From: JAAGZL01 sp050291725
Lineage (GTDB): Bacteria > Pseudomonadota > Gammaproteobacteria > Chromatiales > Chromatiaceae
Length of the DNA stretch: 18,281 nt
Direction of reading: 5' to 3'
NCBI GenBank assembly: GCA_050291725.1
Contig: JBNKKH010000029.1
Location: 1 to 18,281 of the forward strand
The notes below the pieces were generated by a model. It was not told the DNA's origin. It searched no databases and was given only the letters and a program-made list of their open reading frames with translations. Shown here piece by piece: positions 1 through 5,636 of this stretch. Made by a program: the position numbers and the translations under genes. The number at the start of each line of letters is the position of its first letter. Positions within the stretch are counted from its first letter, which is position 1.

Positions 1-472
1 GGGGGAACTTCTTGGCGAAGTTCTTTACCGCAGTGGGGGCGCGACGGTCCGAGTTACCCTCACGCAGTACCGGGTTTACAGCAGAGCCGAGGCACTTGGC
101 GTAACGCTCCTTGATCTCCTTTTCGGCATCGTTCTGGGGATTTTCCGGATAGTCTGGTACGTCATAACCCTTCTCCTGCAGTTCGGCGATAGTGGCCTTC
201 AACTGTGGGATAGAGGCAGAGATGTTAGGTAGTTTGATGATGTTGGCCTCGGGGGTCTTGGCCAGATCACCTAGACGGCCCAGTTCATCAGGTATTTTCT
301 GCTCGTCGGTCAGGTTGTCCGGGAAGTTGGCGATGACACGCCCGGGGAGGGATATGTCCCGAGTCTCCACATCTACGCCTGCGGCACTGGCAAACTTCTG
401 TACGATGGGCAGAAAAGAGTAGGTCGCCAGAGCTGGCGCCTCATCGATTTTTGTCCAGATGATTTTTGACAT
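1..472 (-). CDS. icd: Monomeric NADP-dependent isocitrate dehydrogenase, N-terminal part (runs off left edge)
   Basis: Interconverts isocitrate and 2-oxoglutarate + CO2 with NADP(H) in the cytoplasm. Only the first 157 codons are present; the monomeric family is about 740 residues, so most of the gene lies left of the window. The N-terminus MSKIIWTKIDEAPALATYSF is typical of the monomeric (IDH-II) family and unlike the dimeric 45-kDa enzymes. Residues 80-87 (KLPNISAS) and 129-146 (GSAVNPVLREGNSDRRAP) are family signatures; the second carries the Ser/Asn/Arg/Arg set known to contact isocitrate. The ATG (minus strand, at 472) has a GAGG Shine-Dalgarno 7 nt upstream. It follows aclBA on the same strand after a 133-bp spacer with two hairpins, so it is probably cotranscribed or partly uncoupled from acl. 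With ATP citrate lyase beside it, the reductive carboxylating direction is a reasonable inference. Family identity is very secure; direction of flux is not shown by sequence. Confidence 0.95.
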   Translation of the reverse strand, partial: MSKIIWTKIDEAPALATYSFLPIVQKFASAAGVDVETRDISLPGRVIANFPDNLTDEQKIPDELGRLGDLAKTPEANIIKLPNISASIPQLKATIAELQEKGYDVPDYPENPQNDAEKEIKERYAKCLGSAVNPVLREGNSDRRAPTAVKNFAKKFP

Positions 473-518
473 TTTCAGTCCTCGGTTATTTTAAAATTTT
501 GGTGAAACTAAAAACATA

Positions 519-559
519 AAGACACAGAGTTGAGTCTTAAAAACAGTGCTCTGTGTCTT
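519..559 (-). promoter_or_regulatory. Perfect 11-bp inverted repeat in the aclA-icd spacer
   Basis: Arms AAGACACAGAG (519-529) and CTCTGTGTCTT (549-559) are exactly complementary and enclose a 19-nt loop. On the acl-icd transcript the stem is followed 3 nt later by TTTTT, so it could be a weak intrinsic terminator or attenuator that lowers icd expression relative to aclBA. The stem is only moderately GC-rich and the loop is long. An mRNA-stabilising 3' hairpin for the acl message, or a processing site, is equally possible. Confidence 0.5.
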
Positions 560-576
560 CGTTGCTAAATCTGGTT

Positions 577-598
577 GGGGCCGGACTGTTCCGGCCCC
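577..598 (-). promoter_or_regulatory. Compact GC-rich hairpin just after aclA stop
   Basis: Arms GGGGCCGGA (577-585) and TCCGGCCCC (590-598) form a perfect 9-bp stem with a 4-nt loop, beginning 7 nt after the aclA stop codon on the minus-strand transcript. No T-run follows it in that direction, so it does not look like a standard Rho-independent terminator. A 3'-end stabiliser or RNase barrier for the aclBA message is the more natural reading. Confidence 0.5.
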
Positions 599-605
599 AG
601 GTTTA

Positions 606-3323
606 TTAACCCACGTAGCTGCACTTGCTGGCAGGTGTACGGGTATCCATGTTGCGACCACGGTTAGTGTGATCATCGATCTCTGCAGCAGAGCCTATCA
701 TGCGACCAAACAGGAAGGTAGTGAACGCAGCAGATTCCATTGAGGCATCAGTGATCTCACCATCGGCGTAAGGCTTCCAAAGCATCTTCAGAAGAAGGAC
801 GGCGATTACTGCATCCACGTTAACGCAGAATACGTTGCGAGTTACGCCGGTCTTGTATAGTGCCTGTACCAGCTCTTTGTAAAACTCGTGGAAGACGTTG
901 TAGTCACCACGTTGCTTGAACAGATCGCCTACGAAAACCTCACGTGGATCGTAGTTAACATCCTCTCCCTTGAACACCGGGTGACCGGTACATGGGATCT
1001 TGTCGTAAGAGAGATTGCCTTCGGCCTTGGCCTTCTTCTTGTATGCCAGATACTCCTTGGCATACTCGGTGGCCATGGCAGATAGATCCAGACCGTGGTT
1101 ATCCACACCTGGTTCCTGTAAGCCAGAATCACGGAAGCGGTCTAGCAGGAAGGCAATAGCTTCGTAACCGTTACCGCCGTGGGCGTAACCGGTGTGGGTA
1201 AGAAAGCCGATATAGCCTTTGTTTACCTGCACTCGAGCCGGGGCCTCTGGGCCATCAGCGGCCACAGCACCCTTAGCGCCCTGGGCAGAGATGGTGCCCG
1301 GACCGTTGGAGATAATGAGACCCAGTAGCACGGAGAAGGCATACAGTGACTCATCATTCGGACGATGACCTAGTAGTGCCAGGTGAGCGGTCTCGGTAAA
1401 GCTCCAGCTGCTCATAAGCTCCCTGTTCTTCACACCACAGAAGCTATCTTTCTCCTGGGATTCGGCGCTGGCAGCAGAGCCGATCAGGGTGCTGAATACC
1501 CGGAAGTGCCAAGGCATGTTGGCAATGGTGGTAATGGAGAGGCGTTTGCGCATTAGGGCAGGCCAGGCTAGGTGTGTAGTAATGGCGGCAACCAGTACGT
1601 TACAGCTCAGCTTGCCTTCGTTCTTGCCAGCCAGGGCAGAGAGGAAGTCAACAAATACCGAGTTGGCGCCCCTTGCCGAGATGGCTTCCAGCATGGCATC
1701 GCCACAGGTGCATGGGGTGTCGGATAGGAAGGTTGCAGTGTCTGCTTCCGCTAGTTGAGCAGTGAAATCAAATCCGCTGTTGCCTGGATTCTCTAGGCCG
1801 CTCTTTTTGAATAACTCAATCAGTGCTGTTGCTGCGGCACGGGATTTCTCTACCTGCTTTGGACCTACCATAGCAACTGCAGCTGAAAGAGCGGTGTTGG
1901 GGCTGTTGCCCGCTTCACGAGAGGCGTCAGCTGCAGCCAGCCCAACCTGGTCGTATTGGTTTACGAAGGCGTTCAGAGCCACATTGGCCAGAGCAGCGCC
2001 GTTGGCATCTGAGTACTCGCGGATCAGGCTCTGCACCAGATTCTCTTCAAAAGTGTGGGTGGATGCGTCCAGTACGCTGGTACCGTGAATCTTGGTGACC
2101 TGAGTCTTGGGATCCATCATGGAGGCGCCGGAGGCATCCTTCATGGATTGGCGTGGAAAAGAGGCGCCCACCTGTTCGTCCAGGAGGGATATCTGCTCAT
2201 TGTATGGAGCTACGGCCTCTACTACATCCGGGTTGAGAGAATCGGGCAGATCAATGCCCTGGGTATTGCTGAACCAGCACTTCATGGAGAGGTTGCCTAC
2301 TGGATCAAAATCAGGCTTTTCTCCACGCTTCTCCATTACCGCAGATAGAGCGGCAGGGATGTGGGCGATGTTTACAACTACTGCGCCTTTTTCAGTGCAT
2401 ACAGGGTTCTCCGGGGTGAAGATCTCGTCCACACCAAATTTGTCCATAAACCACTGCTCTTTAGCCGCAGCGTTGTCGCCAGCACCAGCGATAGCGCCGG
2501 CATGGCCGCAGGCCTTGGTCAGTTTGGCTTTCCAGCGTCCAACCACACAGGCAACCACTGGCTTTTCAAACGTCAGATCATGCTCGTAGTAGCCACCTGG
2601 CTCAACGTACATAACACCGGCCTTGGAACGGTCATCGTTGTGGAATGCATGGTTCCACTCTGGTGCGGAGTAGTGGATGTAGACATCCTTACCCGAGGAT
2701 AGAGAGACAGTGCTGCCCCAGCCTGCGGTGGTTAGATAGACCGCCATGGTGGTGGTGAAGTTGCCAGAGTTGGAGAAAATGGCTACTGAGCCTGGTAGCA
2801 GAGACTCCTCTGGAGAGCTGCCGCCTAGGGCGCCACCGATGCGCACATGGTTGTGGGCGTCGGCCAGACCCAGACAGTTGGCCCCGAAGATGTCGATGCC
2901 ATGCAGCTGACCCATGGCACGTATGACCCGGGCGTCGCGTACTGGAACCTTTTCGGTAAGTATTACGATCTTGGTTAGATTAGGGTTTACCCGAATGGCT
3001 TCAATAACGCCGTCACGTACACCTGATGGGGGCAGGTATACCACAACCACATTGAACTCATGTCCATCTTCGATGGCCTCGGCAATGTTGTCATAAATGG
3101 GGATATCACCCTTTTTGGTCTTCATAACCGTGCCGGAACGCCCAGGAGCGGTACCGCAGACCACGTTGCCATTTGAGTATTCATGACTGGTAGGGGTAAC
3201 GCTACGACTCTCGCCGCCAGTTATGTTCAGTACACAGACACGGTCATCACAGGTAGCAAGTTCTGCCAGAGAGTTAATGCCTACGTAATAATGTTGAAAC
3301 TTTTCTACGCCTTGGGGATGCAT
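606..3323 (-). CDS. aclA: ATP citrate lyase type II, large (alpha) subunit
   Basis: With AclB, cleaves citrate + CoA + ATP to acetyl-CoA + oxaloacetate, the diagnostic step of the reductive TCA cycle (cytoplasm). The 905-residue protein has two modules. Residues about 1-335 resemble succinyl-CoA synthetase alpha: a CoA-binding Rossmann part, SNSGNFTTT near 184-192, and phosphohistidine motif GHAGAIAG with His274. Residues about 400-905 form a citrate-synthase-like lyase module that keeps the catalytic set: His715 (YAHGGNGYEA), His781 (GHPVFK), Arg794 (NYDPRE) and Asp837 (NVDAVI). Classical bacterial AclA, as in Chlorobium, is about 610 residues. The extra length, from about 390 to 600, is the mark of the type II form described from the tubeworm symbiont and Magnetococcus. 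The start has GAGAGG a few bases upstream, inside the end of aclB, only 2 bp after its stop: translational coupling is likely. It is not sucD, which lacks the lyase module. Confidence 0.93.
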   Translation of the reverse strand: MHPQGVEKFQHYYVGINSLAELATCDDRVCVLNITGGESRSVTPTSHEYSNGNVVCGTAPGRSGTVMKTKKGDIPIYDNIAEAIEDGHEFNVVVVYLPPSGVRDGVIEAIRVNPNLTKIVILTEKVPVRDARVIRAMGQLHGIDIFGANCLGLADAHNHVRIGGALGGSSPEESLLPGSVAIFSNSGNFTTTMAVYLTTAGWGSTVSLSSGKDVYIHYSAPEWNHAFHNDDRSKAGVMYVEPGGYYEHDLTFEKPVVACVVGRWKAKLTKACGHAGAIAGAGDNAAAKEQWFMDKFGVDEIFTPENPVCTEKGAVVVNIAHIPAALSAVMEKRGEKPDFDPVGNLSMKCWFSNTQGIDLPDSLNPDVVEAVAPYNEQISLLDEQVGASFPRQSMKDASGASMMDPKTQVTKIHGTSVLDASTHTFEENLVQSLIREYSDANGAALANVALNAFVNQYDQVGLAAADASREAGNSPNTALSAAVAMVGPKQVEKSRAAATALIELFKKSGLENPGNSGFDFTAQLAEADTATFLSDTPCTCGDAMLEAISARGANSVFVDFLSALAGKNEGKLSCNVLVAAITTHLAWPALMRKRLSITTIANMPWHFRVFSTLIGSAASAESQEKDSFCGVKNRELMSSWSFTETAHLALLGHRPNDESLYAFSVLLGLIISNGPGTISAQGAKGAVAADGPEAPARVQVNKGYIGFLTHTGYAHGGNGYEAIAFLLDRFRDSGLQEPGVDNHGLDLSAMATEYAKEYLAYKKKAKAEGNLSYDKIPCTGHPVFKGEDVNYDPREVFVGDLFKQRGDYNVFHEFYKELVQALYKTGVTRNVFCVNVDAVIAVLLLKMLWKPYADGEITDASMESAAFTTFLFGRMIGSAAEIDDHTNRGRNMDTRTPASKCSYVG

Positions 3324-3325
3324 GC

Positions 3326-4675
3326 TTAGGTCCTCTCTGTCTCTTTAGTTTCTGATTGTTCTGAATTTGCGCTGTCCATGAAGCTGTTATTCAGCTCTGA
3401 GTCCAGCTCAATACCGAGCTTTTCTGCGACGATCTTACGACCGCCCTCGCGCATCCACTCATCAGCTTTCTGGGCATAGTTAACAACCTCGCTCATGGCT
3501 GAGTCGTGGCCGAACATCTGATAGGGGAGGCCCAGGGAGTCCAGAGTGTCCTTCATATAACCCATGCCGCGGATTAGATTTGGTCCGCCGCGCCCGATAA
3601 CCACATATAAAGGAATAGGCCCGTTCTGGTTGAAGTAGTCACGCAGGGCGTCGGCCATAGCGCGGAATGTCTCATAGATATCGGTATTGTTGGCCTTGCC
3701 GCCGATTATGAAGAGTACGTTGGACTGTTCCAGCCAGTACTTGTATACGATACGGCTGATATCGTGCATCTTGGCATAGGGTGGGTTGCCACCGAAGTCA
3801 GATGAGATGGTTGCTGCGTCGCCCAGCAGTTCGGTTACCAGGGCGTTGGCACCGCCGCCGAAAGTCATAGCGGTGATGGTTCCAGTCTCATTGATAACGA
3901 ATACATCAGACTGTCCCTGATAGGTACGCAGTGAGTTTACCTCCTGCTCGAAATCTGAGTAGCTGGAGGCATCCAGATCATCCGGGAGGCCCAGGCGGGA
4001 TGAGTTGGGGTCATCTCCGTCAAACGCGCACTTGAAGTCACAGGCTACCGGCAATAGACGCCCTTTCTTGTTACTCAACATGCGGATAGGGTTGAGCTCC
4101 AGGGTTGTCATGCCGTAGTTGTGGAACAGATCCCATAGCTTTGGCAGGTTCTGCACCAGTGGGCTGATCAGCTCTTTAGGAGCGCCAATTTTGCGCAAGG
4201 CATTGGAAATTACAAAGCCTTTAAGGCCGGTTAGAGGATCAAATGGGATGCGAGCGATCTTCTCTGGTGGAAGCTCTTCGATATCCATGCCGCCGTGATG
4301 GGTCAATGTAATCATAGGGGCGCGGTATTCGGTGCTATCGGTGATAGAGAAATAGATCTCGTAGTCAGATGGGACAGCGCCTTCAAAGGTTACACCTTCA
4401 GCTTTGGAGTAAGTATTGTTATGGAAGTGCTCAGCAAAATAGAGCCTGGACTTCTCCTGCATAGCAGTTGAGAGGTCTTTTGCCCGGCCCAGAAGGCCCG
4501 CTTTACCCTTTTTGCCCACGCCACCCTTAAACATGGGTTTGATAAAGACCTCTCCCTTACGGGCGATAAGATCCTTTATCTCTTCTGCTGAGGCCTCAGG
4601 CCCCAACACTTCCGAGGTTGGAAAATCAACGTACTTGAGGAGTTTTGATCCCCAATACATTCCAGTAATCTGCAT
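3326..4675 (-). CDS. aclB: ATP citrate lyase type II, small (beta) subunit, ATP-grasp
   Basis: ATP-grasp and citrate-binding subunit of ATP citrate lyase; it phosphorylates the catalytic histidine of AclA and activates citrate for citryl-CoA formation. The 449-residue protein is related to succinyl-CoA synthetase beta. FIKPMFKGGVGKKGKAG at 44-60 is the nucleotide-binding loop, ELNPIRM at 193-199 is the metal/ATP-grasp signature, and the C-terminal flavodoxin-like half carries TFGGGAN (271-277), SSDFGGNPP (291-299) and IGRGGPN (360-366). The last 25 or so residues are polar and Ser/Glu/Thr-rich, probably a disordered tail. The ATG is preceded by AGGAG at good spacing. First gene of the acl operon, with aclA 2 bp downstream. 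No clear sigma-70 promoter is visible upstream. Identity rests on pairing with the large AclA; alone it could be misread as sucC or citryl-CoA synthetase. Confidence 0.92.
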   Translation of the reverse strand: MQITGMYWGSKLLKYVDFPTSEVLGPEASAEEIKDLIARKGEVFIKPMFKGGVGKKGKAGLLGRAKDLSTAMQEKSRLYFAEHFHNNTYSKAEGVTFEGAVPSDYEIYFSITDSTEYRAPMITLTHHGGMDIEELPPEKIARIPFDPLTGLKGFVISNALRKIGAPKELISPLVQNLPKLWDLFHNYGMTTLELNPIRMLSNKKGRLLPVACDFKCAFDGDDPNSSRLGLPDDLDASSYSDFEQEVNSLRTYQGQSDVFVINETGTITAMTFGGGANALVTELLGDAATISSDFGGNPPYAKMHDISRIVYKYWLEQSNVLFIIGGKANNTDIYETFRAMADALRDYFNQNGPIPLYVVIGRGGPNLIRGMGYMKDTLDSLGLPYQMFGHDSAMSEVVNYAQKADEWMREGGRKIVAEKLGIELDSELNNSFMDSANSEQSETKETERT

Positions 4676-4994
4676 TATTGTTACTCCTGAATAGGTTTAT
4701 CGCCGTTTATCTGACTCCCGCGAGAGTCAAAAACACAAAACTGTACTCTAAGTTGTTTTTATCTGTAACTACTATCTATCTTAAATCTGTCATTATGAGC
4801 AGGGGTTAATAGTATCGGAGATATTCAATTTTTAAATTTAAATATACTAATAGTCTAAACAGGCAGCGTCTTGATTATTTAATGCAATATTAGTTTTTTC
4901 TAATAAACTACATCAATGCCATTCTTACTTTTGTGTATGGCATGTATAGATTATCTATAAGGTGTTGGAGCGATATCCAGCCATGATAAGTTGT
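4676..4994. other. Gene-free AT-rich spacer upstream of aclBA, with several dyads
   Basis: No plausible gene or RNA gene is visible. It holds the 5' untranslated region and presumably the promoter of aclBA (minus strand) and the 3' end of the upstream minus-strand unit. Four short inverted repeats are visible: 4712-4717/4724-4729 (TGACTC/GAGTCA, 6-nt loop, inside the presumed acl leader); 4888-4893/4900-4905 (TATTAG/CTAATA around six T); 4916-4922/4937-4943 (ATGCCAT/ATGGCAT, 14-nt loop); and the near-continuous palindrome 4945-4959. No hairpin is followed by a proper T-run in the minus direction, so no intrinsic terminator for the gene at 4995-5600 is called. I could not pick a convincing -35/-10 pair. 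Confidence 0.6.
4945..4959. promoter_or_regulatory. 15-bp palindrome TATAGAT-T-ATCTATA
   Basis: Seven-base arms are perfectly complementary around a single central T, the geometry of a dimeric regulator's operator. It lies 36 bp past the stop of the nucleotidyltransferase-like gene and about 270 bp upstream of aclB. It is AT-rich, so chance is a real alternative in a spacer of this composition. No regulator family is recognised. Confidence 0.3.
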
Positions 4995-5600
4995 TTAACT
5001 AAGTTCCATCAGTTTCTTCAGTTGGGTTATTGAGGCTCTTTTTTCTGGTTTTTGGTCTATGCAGGAGAGTGGGGCGTGGCCTCTGGATCCAGATGGGAAC
5101 CAGATCAGCTCTACCTCAGTTTCATTGGTGTGGAGTCTGAAACATGGTTGCCTTTGTTTCTGTCCTTTCTGTATTAAGACAGTTTTTTCAGCTTCTTGAT
5201 ATGGGATTCCGCTATTTAAAAGGTGTAGAGCTATCTGTTCAGGGCTATCTGAGAACAGATGTAGCTGTAATTTACTATTTGAGTTTCCGTTGCCAGTGAG
5301 CGCTGAGCCGACCAGTTGTGGTGAAAACAGCTCTAAATTGGACATGACATCTAGGGCAAGTTGGCGTAGATGCGCAACTGATTGCTGCTGTTCTTCAGCA
5401 TGGAATAGCTGTTGATACTCTGCTAGAGCCTGTTCTATTTCAGCATTGCTGGGAAGTGCTCTTTTATCTTTGCAGCCTAGGCGGTGAGCTGCTTTGTTGC
5501 GAGCCGCACTGAAATCGCGGTGCCCAGAGTCATGGATTATACGAGCTGACTCATTTGCAATGTTGGCGCGAAGCTTATCTCTGCTTTTTGCTTGGGCCAT
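4995..5600 (-). CDS. Conserved hypothetical protein, nucleotidyltransferase-like fold with degenerate active site
   Basis: A 201-residue soluble protein with no signal peptide or membrane segment. Residues 15-62 form a helical N-terminal part (DFSAARNKAAHRLGC, then LPSNAEIEQAL), a pattern I recall from small proteobacterial proteins annotated as nucleotidyltransferases or as 'UDP-N-acetylmuramate--alanine ligase' by error. Residues 97-118 read LVGSALTGNGNSNSKLQLHLF..., which aligns with the GS...SDIDLHLF core of the MNT/pol-beta fold. At the place of the two metal-binding Asp residues stand Lys110 and Gln112, so catalysis seems unlikely. EVELIWFP (162-169) would be the following strand. The ATG has AAGGAG 6 nt upstream and lies 36 bp after mrcA on the same strand, so cotranscription is likely. 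Substrate and role are unknown; a binding or regulatory protein is one possibility. Confidence 0.8.
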   Translation of the reverse strand: MAQAKSRDKLRANIANESARIIHDSGHRDFSAARNKAAHRLGCKDKRALPSNAEIEQALAEYQQLFHAEEQQQSVAHLRQLALDVMSNLELFSPQLVGSALTGNGNSNSKLQLHLFSDSPEQIALHLLNSGIPYQEAEKTVLIQKGQKQRQPCFRLHTNETEVELIWFPSGSRGHAPLSCIDQKPEKRASITQLKKLMELS

Positions 5601-5636
5601 GAGGCTCCTTGGCTGTATCGTAAATGATATCTGGCT

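Noticed and set aside
577..598. Treating the GC-rich hairpin after aclA as a standard intrinsic terminator
   Set aside because: In the direction of acl transcription it is followed by AACCAGATTTAGC, not a T-run.
2107..2589. Open frame (160 codons) on the plus strand inside aclA
   Set aside because: Antisense to a clearly coding, conserved part of aclA; no recognisable domain.
606..4675. Reading the pair as succinyl-CoA synthetase (sucCD) or as citryl-CoA synthetase (ccsAB)
   Set aside because: SucD and the small Ccs subunit lack a citrate-synthase-like module; here it is fused to the CoA-ligase part with its catalytic residues, which fits ATP citrate lyase.
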